A stretch of DNA of 64,000 bases from Rhytidiadelphus loreus (taxonomy: Eukaryota > Streptophyta > Bryopsida > Hypnales > Hylocomiaceae), in assembly GCA_947034895.1 (NCBI GenBank), contig OX344763.1:8558501-8622500 (forward strand), read 5' to 3'. Below the pieces are notes generated by a model. The model was not told the origin of the DNA. It saw only the letters and a list, made by a program, of their open reading frames with translations, and made no database searches. Positions 24,561 to 36,739 of the stretch are shown here, in pieces. The position numbers and the translations under genes are program-made. Numbering within the stretch: position 1 is the stretch's first letter; each line of letters starts with the position of its first letter.

Positions 24561-26227
24561 TTGGAAAGTGTACGTCGAGAAGCTAAGCGACTTGGTTACA
24601 AGGACTTTCCTACAAATAAGGTAAGTCCGCGACATTGGACTACTTGCCATGCCAATGCAAGTCGGGTGAGTTCCACCTCCGTTTTTTATTATGGCATTGC
24701 AGCAATGACATTCGCAATTATTTTACTATCTGGTCCAGGCTTACATCAATGGTTCGGCAACGTGCAGAAGTAGAAGTACGTGTTCCTTGCTGAAATTCAC
24801 TGGCATTTCATCCTCCTGTAAGTGTAATGCGCTGACGCTATGCAATGGAGGAATCCGATGATGGAAATGTAGGGTCTAAACCTGTTTTGAATAATGATAT
24901 TCATTTGGTTACTTCATGTTCAATTGATCTGTTCCGTGTCATAACAGGTGAGCATAGTGCTCGGAAGTGCCAAACTGGCGATTCAGGCAAAAGGACGAAA
25001 CGTTCACCAGGTCAAGGACAACCAGTTGGGTCTTCGAGCGGTGCTTACTCCTGAGTGGTTCGAAAAGAAGGCTTCTCTGGTCCTATACCCTACTCTAGTA
25101 GTCAACTAACTCGAACACTGCAGCAGTGAATTCATGCTCCTAGTCGCGAGACAGCAATATCAACACCTCATACTCTTGGCATAGTTTCAAAGACGACGTC
25201 CACATGTATGTTTTCTTTTTTTACTGTTTTATACATGCAAGTGTACATGATAACTTCCAATTCCTAAATGCACGAGTCACTACCTATGAATCTATTGCAT
25301 TCTTTACCTTGAAAATGAAGCAGCAAGGGAAGTAGTTGTAGCTTATGTACTCAATAAACCACAACACTATCCATTCCCCTAGATCTCAGGATAATATTTG
25401 TTTAGCAGTTCAGTTATACTAGTCAAATTTCCTTTTTGAAGGGATGAAATCGTCTTGTTGCAGGCTTCAGACACATGAGAAGACTGGTACTTCTTAAAGA
25501 GTGCCGTCGGTGACGGAGATACACACGGAAGTGCATTGTGAACTTGTTTTTAGTTCAAATACTAATTTCAATTTCGTAAACTTGAAGTAAAAGTGGTACG
25601 CCTTATTCCCTTATTTCAAATGTGCACATTACATATGCACATGTCCTTAAAAATCCGCAAGAATGACACTACTGCTTTTAAATGCAGTAGTTTTGTCATA
25701 TTCAATAGTTGTCTATGTTTACATTTGTAATTTCTGTTTGTAAATGACTGCCGTACATGTTGGACGACCCTGTGGTTTAGGCTGCCTTGGAAAATGATTT
25801 GCTTTACATGTATGACTATTGAGGCAACCAATTTCAAAAATTCAACTCATTTGACATAAAATGCCTGTAGGTTAGCGCATAGAAAAAGGAAAATCTTCAA
25901 AGAAAACATACCCTTCTACTTAAGGCTGCCAACACTTCCTTCAAGTAAGACGTCTATGAAACTTTCTTCCATGAATGTGCCTACACAAAAAGTCTATGAA
26001 ATTTCTAGCTGTGAATACAAGTCTGTATTGTGCATGAACATGAAGTAACGTATATTTCATTGCATGCAAATGAATTGTTAGAACTGTTGTTTCTGCAGGG
26101 TTGTCCACTAACTCAATTTAGAGAGCGTCTCTTCAAGCAATTCACAGCATTGGAGGAGGAATTGGAGAACTTCCCAGCTTTTCAATTACTTCATACAGGT
26201 GAAGAAGAACTAAGTAAACCATACTAA
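24561..26227 (+). other. Exon-like segments upstream of TNP2
   Basis: Three plus-strand open segments have splice-like edges: about 24561-24620 (ends at AAG before GTAAGT; contains VRREAKRLGYKDFP), 24845-25054 (basic, RTKRSPGQGQ) and 26099-26202 (after CTGCAG, ends before GTGAAG; contains LTQFRERLFKQFTALEEEL). They lie just upstream of, and on the same strand as, TNP2, so they may be its 5' exons or a small extra CACTA gene. No domain is recognised. Confidence 0.35.
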
Positions 26228-26651
26228 TTTCTCTGCATATGCACACATGTGTAGGAAATTAATTTTTTGTACTCCATAGCAAAGGACTAAGTTCTGTCGG
26301 CAGCCTTCACAGATATGCCCTCCATAAAAACGAGGGACTGCTTCTAGAGTAGGAAATTCTTTATATTTCTTTTACTCCAAGGAAAGAAATAAAAATAAAA
26401 ATGTTTCGTTTGGAATAATATCATATTCTTGTCAAGTAGACCAGTAGTATGGAGAGAGCAGTCTAATTCTTCTTCATAAAACATGCATTACTTGTATTTA
26501 AAATTTCCTTCTTCAAGGTATAAAACTTCATCCTGTAGGCGTTCTTAATGAAAAGCAAGGGGCACATTGAAATTATGAAGGCTAGAGTTTCACATGTTTG
26601 CAAAAGCCCTTACTGATGAAAGTGTTCTTCTTGTAACAGCTGCACTTTGAA

Positions 26652-27691
26652 ATGAGGGTACACAGACTCGATGAGGCCTACCATATTGAAAGGGTCGTTG
26701 CTATTCAACAAGGGATTCGGACCTACCCATGTGCGTGCCAGAAGTGCCATGGTTTCAAGATGCAGAAAGTGGAAGTTGTAAAGAGACACTACAGGAAATT
26801 TGGGCGTGACCAAAACTTGACAGATCCACTCCTAGTAAGATATACTAAACTTCATATATATATTAGGAGCATCATAATTTGTACATGGAAATATCCTCTG
26901 GAATTCATGAGATGCAAATGCTTTCTGCCACATACATTGCCAGTATATCCTAGGTAGAATAGAAGTCAATATACCATGGATAATTGTTAGAGACACATCA
27001 TGCCTCTCACTCCCGTCATGCATGCATATTCATTTCCAATATAAAATTACAAAGGGTTAGGAAACAAATAAGCAAAGTCCAACGCCAATCACCATATTGC
27101 GCTCTAATTTTTTTAAATGTGCAGCGGAATGAAGCTTCATATGCACAGCCTTCGCATGATGGTTCTGTAGAAGAATAAGAAGAGGACGCTGAAGAAGAAT
27201 ACTTGGATGCATCAGATTACGAACACTTTGACGAGGCTCTTCCTAACACAAATGTCAACCTGGAGCAGATGGCACAAAATTATTTTGCTCGTGTTGATGA
27301 AATTCATCAACAGTTCACAGAGGAAGGGGACGAGACTCTAGATTTTGATGACCTGTCCTCAGAAGACGAAGAACCTAACAAAACTGAATTACTAGAAGAA
27401 ATACTTCATGAAGCCTCAGAGCCGCTTTTCCAAGGATCCAGGAGTAGCAGGTTACAATTCAGCATTATTTTGATGTCCTTGTGCACCTTATTTTCGATTA
27501 GCCATCATTGCTTAGACGAATTTTTGACGTTCTTGAAGCATGATGTACTTCCGGAGGAGAATACCTGTCCTGCGAACTCTTACGAAATGAAGACAATGCT
27601 TATGAAACTTGGTCTTTCTCATGAAGCCATACACTGCTACGACTGTGGTAAAACTCTGTATTGGAAAGAGAATGCTGATTTGACGAGTTGC
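26652..27691 (+). pseudogene. TNP2 transposase, N-terminal exons
   Basis: Two exons, 26652-26834 (donor GTAAGA) and 27125-27691 (acceptor TGCAG), join in phase. The first carries the Cys-containing transposase-associated motif YPCACQKCHGFK followed by VVKRHYRKFG. The second has a long acidic stretch and then the TNP2 start: PLFQGS, LPEENTCPANSYEMKTMLMK, GLSHEAIHCYDCGKTLYWKE. It breaks off at the first Cys of the expected CPxC motif, exactly where the LTR element is inserted; coding resumes at 37651. An in-frame TAA at 27176-27178 is a second lesion. Exons 3 to 5 are listed separately. Confidence 0.85.
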
Positions 27692-28953
27692 TGTGAGCCC
27701 CAAATTCGTCACTTGGGACTCATTGTTTTCTTTTTTTTAGTTTGTTACAAATTAAGGCATAAAGTACTACAAAAAGCCCAAAAAAGAGTGTAGAACCAAA
27801 ATAGGTATGTCACGTACCAATATAGCATTTGGTCATAAATAGCCTTTTATCCATAGATTACCCATAACACCCACTTGTATATAGGTTAGAACCCGTAATT
27901 AGTGGGAAACAATAGGGCTACTGGGAACTTACCCAAAATAGCCCAAAACCTAGTGCATGTGACCATGATAGGCTAAATTAAGTCTTAGGAGAGTGAGGGA
28001 GGTCCCCACGTAAATCTCCAAAGATAGGTTCTAGTTTCCCCATTCCACCGACGAAACATTAGGAATCCAAATTGTTAGCTTGCAGGTGTTACTTGTCCAA
28101 GACAGGCCGCATGGAGGAATCCACAGCTGCCGGATAGTGTTCTTGGATCTAGAACATGTCGGGGTGTCCACGGCAAAACCCATTCGCCAAGATTCCCTCA
28201 CATGTGAAAGATTCCCTGACTGCCGGTGATTCAACCGAAGTCAGTTTTCACCTCGCCACCAACTGTGTGCCAGAATAGCCTAAGACTTGGCACGTGGCTT
28301 GGGGGACTCCATGAGAGGTTCCCCCAAAAGTCTCGGTTTTTCTGATCTCCAAAGGATCTTTTTCCGAGTAGTCAACCGCCAAAGGCCACGTTGGGAAATT
28401 CATGGAAAATACCCAGGCCGCGGTAAAATCTCACTAAAAATTAGACTAGCATCTTTTATGTTAATAACGCGCCCCGACAAATTTCATGGTGTTCCAATAG
28501 CGGGAAGCAGCCGAAACTGACAACATCCCCCCAATTAATAATTACGGCAAGATCTTTGCGGGGTTGACCGGCGTCCCGGGAGCGTACAAAGTCGGAACGA
28601 AGACATCAAGGAGCCTTTTCTTACTCCCTAGAGCCTCTTCAACAACCCTAGCTAGTTACCCAAGCCAAAAGAGGTAAACCCCAAAAGTTAGTTTTTTACC
28701 CTTTTAATTGGCTCTAGTTGGCACTAGTTTCCGATGGGTTTTTTGTGATAGAAATAGGGGGTAGGGGATCCTTTTGGCTAAAAATGGCATTCTGAAGCCA
28801 TTGGCGCAATCCATTTGCAATTCCGAGCTAAACTCCAAAAGTTAGAGGTTAGGACCAACGTAAAACCCAAAATTAGGTGAAAATCTCAAACTTGGATGAA
28901 AATCCGGATGGATGAGGTTACTCGTCGAGGGGGGGAGTGGGCCCTTGGAAACC

Positions 28954-28960
28954 TATAAAA
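28954..28960 (+). promoter_or_regulatory. TATA box of the outer LTR-type element
   Basis: TATAAAA sits 1.26 kb inside the element and is followed by a C/T-rich stretch suitable for transcription start. The region before it is similar to the equivalent region of the inner element (shared GCGGTAAAATCTCACTAAA and GGGTTGACCGGCG). Confidence 0.6.
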
Positions 28961-29370
28961 GGGGGCCCTTCTCTCTCCCAACACACACCCAATACTTGTT
29001 TTGGGTCCGTGGGTCCAAGTTATCTTGGAATTTTTGGCGTTTCATGCCAAAAAAACCTCCACGGTGTTTTTGGAGCACTTTTGGCTCCCATTGTCGTTTT
29101 ATTACAAGCTCTTTGGAGGTCCTTTGAGGTCCTCCCATCTTACCTTGTACTTGTTGCGAGTCAAGAGGGTTGCGTCTACTTCCGTGTGTCTTGTACTAAT
29201 CCTAAAGTTACCCCCCACCGTACCTTGGCGATGCCGCTTTGGGGGGCCTTTAGCATGTGAGTATTGCCTTGTTTATGCTTGCTTTGTGGATCTGGTTGCC
29301 TCTTGTGTAAATCCTAACCATAGTCACCCTTGTTGTGTTGCTTGTGAGTGGGCTCCACCGCTCTTGAGGC

Positions 29371-29680
29371 GGCGAAGCTTTGAACCTGTGACTTTCCCCA
29401 GTCTTAGAGTGAGTGTCAAAATAGGCCATAGACGGCGAAGCTTTGGACCCGGGGGCATCATAAGTCTTAGAGTTGGTGTCAAAACCAATTCAATGGCGAA
29501 GCTTTGCACCCCCAGTATTTTTGGTTCCAAAGTTTAGTTCCCAAGACCTTCTTGGGAAAAGCCAAAGTTTAGCCCCCAAGAGTGCTTAGGTGATAGAAAG
29601 GTGTAGAAAAGAACCCCCGTCACAAGTAGCCTTTTTTTTCAAAATTTCTAGCTTATTTTCCACGACGGCGAAGCTTTGAC
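29371..29680 (+). repeat. Repeated GGCGAAGCTTTG motif in the leader
   Basis: GGCGAAGCTTTG occurs at 29371, 29433, 29495 and 29667. The first three lie 62 bp apart and share a flanking GTCTTAGAGT.GGTGTCAAAA-like sequence, so they form a short tandem array. Worn forms (GGTGGAGCTTTGA, GGCGAAGTTTTGA) occur in the inner element at 32.2-32.46 kb. Confidence 0.7.
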
Positions 29681-29756
29681 CTTGCACCATCCGATTTTAT
29701 TTGTGTGAATGGGTTCCCATACGGGAACCCGGAAGAAGGAGATTGTAGAAAAGAGT

Positions 29757-29935
29757 GGGTCCAGCCCTTAAGGGTGGTCCAGCTCGTAAGAGAAGTCCAG
29801 TCCAGGTTGGAGTAAGCCCAGCCCGTAAAAGAGTCTAGTCAGGCGGGGTAAGCCCAGCTCGTAAGAGAGTCTAGTCCAGGTCGGGGCAAGCCCAACGCGT
29901 CGGAGGGAGTTAGTCAGGGTACCCAGCGTCGGGGG
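29757..29935 (+). repeat. GC-rich minisatellite, left part (outer element)
   Basis: Imperfect tandem units such as GTCCAGCTCGTAAGAGAGTC and GTTAGTCAGGGTACCCAGCG followed by TCGGG. The array is cut at 29935 by the inner element and continues at 35228. Confidence 0.85.
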
Positions 29936-31500
29936 TGTGAGCCCTCAAGTTGGCACTTGGAACTCTGAACTTATTTTTCGCGATTTTTAGTTAATTTTTA
30001 AGTGAAAAATAAAAAAAAACATATAAAAATACAATTATTGTGGGTTTTGGTAGAAGTTCCTACCAAAGAGGTGTGTCATGGCCTTAATTGCGTGAAACAC
30101 GTAAGACGTTACATTTTCACTAATTTTAGGTCTTATTAGTAGAAATAAGTAGTTAAGTCAGTAATTCCGAGCGATGTGAGAATTTGAGAGTTAACCAGTC
30201 CTAGTGTCTTATTCATGTAATACAACAACTATAAGTATACATGTAACAAACTGGTTAAAAGTTAGAGTCTAGTCAGAGTCAGTCCAAATCCAACTCGAAA
30301 GAGTTAGATTTATTGTTTGTAGGTAATTTTGAGAAATACAGTCATTCACAGACCAAGATGGAGGAAATGATGATTGGAACATACAGAGAGGTGCTTTTCT
30401 AGGTCAAAGCATGCCAGGAGGTCAAATAGAAGCCCGATCATCCAAGATTCCCCCGGTATCAAGAATAATTTCCCCCCCCGGGTGGAAATTATTAAAGAAT
30501 TGCTAAAAATAGCATTTTTATTGGAGATTTGGTTTTGCCCTTAGTTGATGGACATCTTGTAGAAGATTGCCCAAAAGTTTCGGGATTTTACAAAACTCCA
30601 CGATGACTCCATGGGAAGTCAACCGCTTAAAACTGCATTCGTAAATTCCTAGAAATTACCAATGTTGCGGTAAAATCTCACTAAAAATTAGGATAGTGTT
30701 TTGTGTGCCAATAAAGAGCCCTGTCAAGTTTGAAGACATTCCGACATTCCCAAGTACCAGAATTAGAATCGACAGCGAATTTTACAAGAATTTACAACTT
30801 GGCGGCGGGTTGACCGGCGAACCAGGAGCTAGCGGTGTCCGAACGGAGCGTTTCAAGGGTCAATTCTTACTCCCACGAATATTCTAAACCACCCAAGACC
30901 GACAGTTTCATTAAAAGACGCAAATTCCAAAAGTTAGCTTTTTAACTTTTGTTCTGAGTTACCGTGACTCAAATTTGCGCTTTAAAACGGCTGGAGAGGT
31001 AGGGGTATGGGGTCCCTTAGGCTAATTGGGGTCTTCTGAACGCGATGGCGCAGTTTGTTTTCAGTTTCGAGTTGTCCCTCAAAAGATAGAGAGGGTCAGC
31101 CCTTAGTTTGACTTTTAAAAGGTAATTTTGGATTAATCTGGGTTGATTTTGCAAATATCTCTTGTAAAATCAAAGATTGGATTTGCCCAAGATACTTGTC
31201 TTGCGTAAGAAGCCATCTTTTGGACTAAAGAAAGCCAATTTAGAACTAACCCTAGATTAAAACACAAAATATCTTGGTTAATTAGGTAGGTTTTCAAAAT
31301 ATCTTTGGGAAAATCAAATATTTGATTTGGGAAAAGATTCTAAGGCCATTTAGGGCCTAGAAGGAACTTGCTTGAGAACCTTCCTTCCCATTAAACAAAG
31401 ATTATTTAGAAAATACGTTTAGGTAGTTTAGCAAAATATTTAGATTGAAAGTAAAAGATAATTTACGAACAACTTACCGGGGGGGGGGGGCGGGAGTGAG

Positions 31501-31508
31501 TATATAAG
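31501..31508 (+). promoter_or_regulatory. TATA box of the inner LTR-type element
   Basis: TATATAAG follows a G10 run and precedes a pyrimidine-rich transcript start region, at the position equivalent to the TATA box of the outer element. Confidence 0.6.
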
Positions 31509-32036
31509 GCCCTTCCTCGAGGTTGTTCGTGACCCTCATTCTTTGTTTCATTTTTGTTGTTGCTCTTGTTGTGCTACCGACACTTGTCGGAGCACTTTTG
31601 AAGCCAAATTTTGGCTATTTTCTTCTGTTTTCTTGTTCTCTCTTGTACTTTGAAGGTCCGGAGGGCCCCTTCAAAGCTTTCTTTTCTTTTCTTGTTTGAA
31701 TTTGGAGGATTTAAGCCCCAAAACTTTGCTTTTAAAAGAGTTTAGGTGGAGGAAATCCCCTAACTCTAGTGTTGTTTGTGTTAACTAACTTATTTCTTGA
31801 ATTTGGAGGCTTCAAGCCCCAAAACTTTGATATTTTGGGAGTTGTGGGAGTAGTTCCCAAACTCTACTCTGATATTGTTGTTCTTTTGATACTAACCAAC
31901 CATTTGTGTGAATTGAAAATAGTCTGTGAACTTAAAACTTTAAAGCGGCAAAGCTAGACTTTGCCAAAAGGTTTTGAGCATCACCACGTGCCAAAACTCG
32001 TTGTATAACGGGTGTTTGGTTTGAATAATTGCTAAT

Positions 32037-32400
32037 GTTTGGTTAAACACTGTCATGTGTACCTCCTTTAGTGATTAAACTAGAACTTTGCCTTGAATTT
32101 TGGAAATTAGTTTTTAATGTTCGGTTAAACACTGTCATGTATACCTCCTTTAAGAATTAAGTTTCAAAATACTAGTTTGGATCCTTGGATACTGGTTATT
32201 CCTGGGGTTGCTCCCACACGGTGGAGCTTTGATTTTGAAACCTGGTACTTGAAATTTAAAATTGTCAGTTATTTCCTGGGGTTGCTCCCGCACGGTGGAG
32301 CTTTGACTTTGAAACCTGGAAACGGGTACTTAAAACTTTTGATGTGACTGTTAATTCCTGGGGTTGCTCCCGCACGGCGGAGCTTTAACTTTAAAAGGTT
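32037..32400 (+). repeat. Tandem repeats in the leader of the inner element
   Basis: GGTTAAACACTGTCATGT with a following TACCTCCTTTA occurs twice, 82 bp apart (about 32037 and 32119). A second unit starting TTCCTGGGGTTGCTCCC and containing CGGTGGAGCTTTGA occurs three times (32199, 32273, 32355). Spacing of 74-82 bp suggests local tandem duplication. Confidence 0.8.
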
Positions 32401-32808
32401 AAAATTTACTTTTAAACTGACCATCTAATCGTGAATTTAACCTACATGGCGAAGTTTTGAAACCAAGGAATCAACGAAATAAGATTCTTATGAAACTTAT
32501 TTAAGGTCCAAAGTTCAAAGATTGATCTCTCTTTTACTTGTGCATGTGTTGGAGGTATTTTGCTTTCAACTCTTTGTTGCTTTAATTTCATTTCAAATTG
32601 CTAGGTTCATTGCCTTGAATTTCCATAGAAAGTAGTTCATTGTGGTTTTATGGGTTTAAGTGATACTCACATAAATTTAACTTTCCTTTAAATTTTTTAG
32701 AAACGTTTTCCTTGTAGATTGAGTTTTCTTTTTTTTAAAACAAAAAGGGAAAATTTCAGTTTTAAGATTTCAAGTTTTTTAGCTTTCAGTTATTCCGTTC
32801 AGCCCTAA

Positions 32809-33060
32809 GGCAAGGAAGGACCAGCCAACAGCCCAAGGAAGGAAGGACCAGCCAGTAGCCAAAGGAAAGGCGGAACCAGCCAACAACCTGAAGGAAGGAA
32901 GGACCAGCGGACCAGCCCGAAGGAAGGACGGGCCAGCCAGCAGGCCGAAGGAAGGGCGGAACAGCCAGTAACCCGAAGGAAGGACCAGCGGACCAGCCCG
33001 AAGGAAGGACGGGACAGCCAGCAAGTCAACGGAAGGACGGACGAACGGAAGCGAACAGAG
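32809..33060 (+). repeat. Purine-rich minisatellite of the inner element
   Basis: Imperfect units built of AAGGAAGGACCAGCCAGCAG and CGGACCAGCCCGAAGGAAGG. It occupies the same relative place as the GTCAGTCCGGG array of the outer element. Long minus-strand frames here are repeat artefacts. Confidence 0.85.
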
Positions 33061-34000
33061 GGAACGACGTCGTCGGCCAGTAAGACGGGGATACGTGGCA
33101 GCAAGCTCGGAGCTGACAGCAGGGTTGTGGTGCCTCAGTAACAGACCAGCCTTCGACTGAAGCCAAGGGATCAAATCAGAGGGGAAGCCAGTCCTCCTAA
33201 TTGAGAAACAATACAATCCAGACAGCCATACCATATTTGAAAGTTTGCATAACAAAAGAAATCGACCGTTTACAAATAAGAGCATGATTAGGCTTAGGCG
33301 GTGGTTGCCACGCATGAAAACCTTTGATTTTTGATAGGAAATTTGAACACCAAGAATTTCCTTCACATCTCACAATTGTTCTAAACCACCATAGCTTGCC
33401 AAACAACAACAATCAAATAAGGCATGAAGGAAAGGAATGGAATTATAAGGGAGAAGACGAAGCATCAAGGTAAGCATCTTACTAATTAATTCGTTGATTA
33501 TTTTATTCTTTTCCTTGGCATATTACTATTGAAGTTGGAATTGTTGGATTGTTTTATTCTTTTTACTATTCATTTGGATTGTCGTTCATCCTTTTATTCC
33601 TTTTCTTATTCATTGATAGATTTGTTTTCGATTATTTTCGATTATTTTATTAGAATACTATTCATTCGGTTGGTTTTAGTTATTAATTAGGATTCCAAAG
33701 CCAAATTAGTTGTTTGTTTGTAGTAGGGGGCTTTGTTTTATTAGGCCTAATAAGCCAAAACAATAAAAACAAAACAACAACTAATATCTTGGAGTATTTA
33801 ATAAAATAACTATTAAAATTTGGCAATCGAATAAAACTACTATTCATTGAAAACTTAGGAAAATTGAATTAAACTTATCATTTAATTTATTTTTCTAAAA
33901 TCAAAGGATTAGTTTTAATTGCCAAAACTAACAAATTTGGACTTTTTAGATAGGTTTAGAAACAATAATACTAAAATTTCTTTTAAATTCATGAAAGACA

Positions 34001-34072
34001 ATGGAGAATTTCGAGGAGACAATTATGATGGTGTTTTGCGATGACGGGACGATCGACATTCTTGACACCAAG
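34001..34072 (+). other. Exon-like short ORF in the inner element
   Basis: An ATG at 34001 opens 24 codons (METs at positions 1, 9 and 10; acidic; ends DILDTK) that stop making sense at AAG followed by GTATGA, a good splice donor. The surrounding A/T-rich, intron-like sequence supports an exon. Function unknown. Confidence 0.35.
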
Positions 34073-35227
34073 GTATGATTTCAAAATTTATCTTTTGTCT
34101 TTTCTTTTGCTTTCATTCTTTAAAAATTTAGATTAGAAAATTAAAACTAACAAAATTAACCATTAAGAATCTAATAGCTAGTAGAATTTAAATTGTTAGA
34201 AAACCTTTGAAAAGTTAACTAAAATCGTGAAGGTAATAATTAGATTAACTTTGAATTAATTTGGAAAAAACGAAATAGTAATCTCATCCAAAAGAATCTC
34301 AAAAGGAATCTAATTTAATTTAGGAACTTAGGGAATATTAGAATAATTAGGGAAAGTCAAAACCTAATTTATCTACTTATTCTCTTGAAAATTATTAAAG
34401 GAAGGAATTCCATCCAACCAAGGGGAATTTTCATCCATTTAAAAGTTTTCATCTAAAAGTTCTAAATTCTTACTTTTTATCTTAACAAGAAGTTAATTAA
34501 TCACTTTACTCATAAAAACCATAAAACCCTAAAAATTCACTAAAATTAGAATAATAACTTAGAATTAGGATTAATTAAAGAACAATTAGGAATATTCTCA
34601 AGGCACGACTAAGGAATCTTTTGAAACCATAATCTTTTAGAGAATCTTTTGAAGATTCCAAATCCACCTTTTACTTTTAAAATTACTTTACTTTGAAGGA
34701 TAAAAGAGTGGATGAAGATTTGACCTAATTTTGGATGAAAAATCTTAAAATAGGTCAAAATTAGGTTTTCTCTAAAAATTCCATTAGTTAATTTAATCAA
34801 CCTTTTAACCCTGAAATTTGGATTTATTTTATATTATTTTGCTATCTTTAGTTGACGGATGAAGTTTTTTAGGATAGAATTAGGTACGAATTTCATCCAC
34901 ACATAACTTTCATTAGGAATATCAGAATCCAACTTGCTTTACCATTTTGGAAAGGGCAAATTGTATTCTTTGATTTAGTTTAGGTAGAATTTTAGCTTAG
35001 CTAGAAGTTTAAATCACAATTAACTAACTCTCAACAACCTTTATTTCTTAACTATTAGAGAGTTTTGAAGTACTTAATTTAGGTAAAAATCAACATAACA
35101 AAGTGTCCATTGCTTGGAAGGCCAAAGAACACTGAGTTTACCATTCACCCAATTAAAACCATTAACTTATGCCGCTAGAACCTGTGTGCAACTTTCTGAC
35201 TTAAGGGTGGAGTTAGAAATACTCACA

Positions 35228-35750
35228 GGAGGTCAGTCCGGGTAACCAGCCCATCGGGAGTCAGTCAGGGTATCCAGCGTCGGGGGGAGTTAGTCCGGGT
35301 AACCAGCGTCGGGGGGAGTTAGTCCGGGTAACCAGCGTCGGGGAAGTCAGTCATGGGACCCAGCCCGTTGGAGGGAGTCAGTTAGGGTACCCAGCGTCGG
35401 GGGTCAGTCCGGGTAACCAGCCCGTCGGGAGTCAGTCAAGGAATCCAGCGTCGAGGGGAGTCAGTCCGGGTAACCAACGTCGGGGAAGTCAGTCAGGGGA
35501 CCCAGCCCGTCGGAGGGGGGGAGTCCAGCCCGTCGGGGAGTCAGTCAGAGTATCCAGCGTCGGGGAGGTCAGTCCGGGTAACCAACGTCGGGGGGTCAGT
35601 CAGGGTGGTCCAGCTCGTAGAGAGTCCAGTCCAGGTCAGGTAGTCCAGCTCGTAGAGAGGTCCAGTCCAGGTCGGGTGGTCCAGCTCGTACAGAGGTCCA
35701 GTCCAGGTCGGGTGGTCCAGCTCGTAGAGAGTCCAATTCAAGGGGGTTTG
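35228..35750 (+). repeat. GC-rich minisatellite, right part (outer element)
   Basis: Continuation of the array cut at 29935: many copies of GTCAGTCCGGGTAACCAGCG followed by TCGGGG, then GTCCAGCTCGTAGAGAG and GTCCAGTCCAGGTCGGGTG units. Confidence 0.9.
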
Positions 35751-36272
35751 GGGGGAAATAAAGTTCGGGAAAAAGAAGTTGGAACTAGAGGGGGTAGGGG
35801 GGAATTAAGGGCCCTTGGCCGAGGGGAATGAGAAAAAAAGGGAAGGGAAGAGGAACATAAGAGGAAGATTCCGCTCCAAGAACTCCAACCTGCACGCACG
35901 TCCTCACCACAACATCACTCCAACATCTAATGGGAGAAGGTTAGGGAAGATAAGAGGCTAAATAGGAAGGCAAGGAAGAAGATGACCAAGAGTAGCCTTG
36001 GTTAGTGTCCACGGAAATCTCCCAAAGTTCCCCACGGCCATTAGAAGGAGGATTAGGATGACGCAAAGATGACAACGTAAGGTGGTAGTTAGGTTTGCAA
36101 GAAGTTAGCGTCATAGTTGTAAGACCCCCATTAAGGGGTGGGTGGGAATAGTACCAAGGCAAAAGAAAGGAGGAGATAAGGAGAAGGAAGAACGCCTTAG
36201 GGTACTAGAGTGTAATATTTCTTTCTACAACTAAGCCGTAGGCATTTGAACCCCTCAAAATATGTCTCTACT

Positions 36273-36335
36273 ATGGAATACGAGCACGCGGCCGGAGGTA
36301 TGGAGGAAAATGTCGCGCATGCCAACAACGATCAG
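36273..36335 (+). other. Exon-like short ORF in the outer element
   Basis: The ATG at 36273 starts 21 codons (MEYEHAAGGMEENVAHANND plus Q) ending exactly at GTGAGT, a strong splice donor, and followed by A/T-rich intron-like sequence. The inner element has a damaged counterpart at 33437 (ATGGAATTATAA) ending at CAAG before GTAAGC. This may be the first coding exon of a transcript driven by the LTR promoter. Confidence 0.4.
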
Positions 36336-36739
36336 GTGAGTCAGTAAATTAATCCCCAATGCTTTTCTTTTAATTTGTGCTAAATTCTGTTAAGTAGTGA
36401 TTAATGTCGATTAGCAAATAGGAATTAGGGTGGACCTTAAGTTTAGACATAGAAGTTTATCGATAGGGCTAGAAGTATCTAAACCCCTCTCATACATAGA
36501 AGTTGACCGTAAAAGCATCCAAATTAGATTAGGATAGGATAGGAATTAGATTACAAAACAAGGTAGAACAGGATAGGATAGGACTAGGGATTAGTAACCG
36601 TTAGGGTCAAAATTCAACCAAGAAGTTAAACATTAGATTAGGACAAAATAATCCAATTAGGAGTTAAGGTTAAATTAGCAAATCAAAATTACCTTAGGTG
36701 ATAAAGACGTAGGGTCAAGGGTAGAAAGTAAAAAGAGAA

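Larger units (their letters stand above)
29936..35227 (+). mobile_element. Second, inner member of the same LTR-type family, nested in the minisatellite
   Basis: It starts TGTGAGCCCTCAAGTTGGCA and ends ACTCACA. Its first 30 bp and last 130 bp match the ends of the outer element, including the terminal landmark CCATTGCTTGGAAGGC and CTAGAACCTG. The minisatellite of the outer element resumes directly after it. Flanks GGGGG and GGAGG are an imperfect 5-bp duplication in a G-rich repeat. It has a TATA box at 31501, leader repeats, its own minisatellite (32809-33060) and exon-like segments (33437-33469, 34001-34072). There are no retroviral-type domains. At about 5.3 kb it would be a very long solo LTR. 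Confidence 0.75.

Noticed and set aside
26786..26805. CACTACAGGAAATTTGGGCG, resembling a CACTA terminal sequence
   Set aside because: It lies inside the TNP2 coding exon, reads as a conserved-looking peptide (RHYRKFG), and has no partner end or target duplication.
32779..33366. A minus-strand frame of about 195 codons rich in Leu, Ser and Pro
   Set aside because: It is kept open by the purine-rich minisatellite of the inner LTR-type element.
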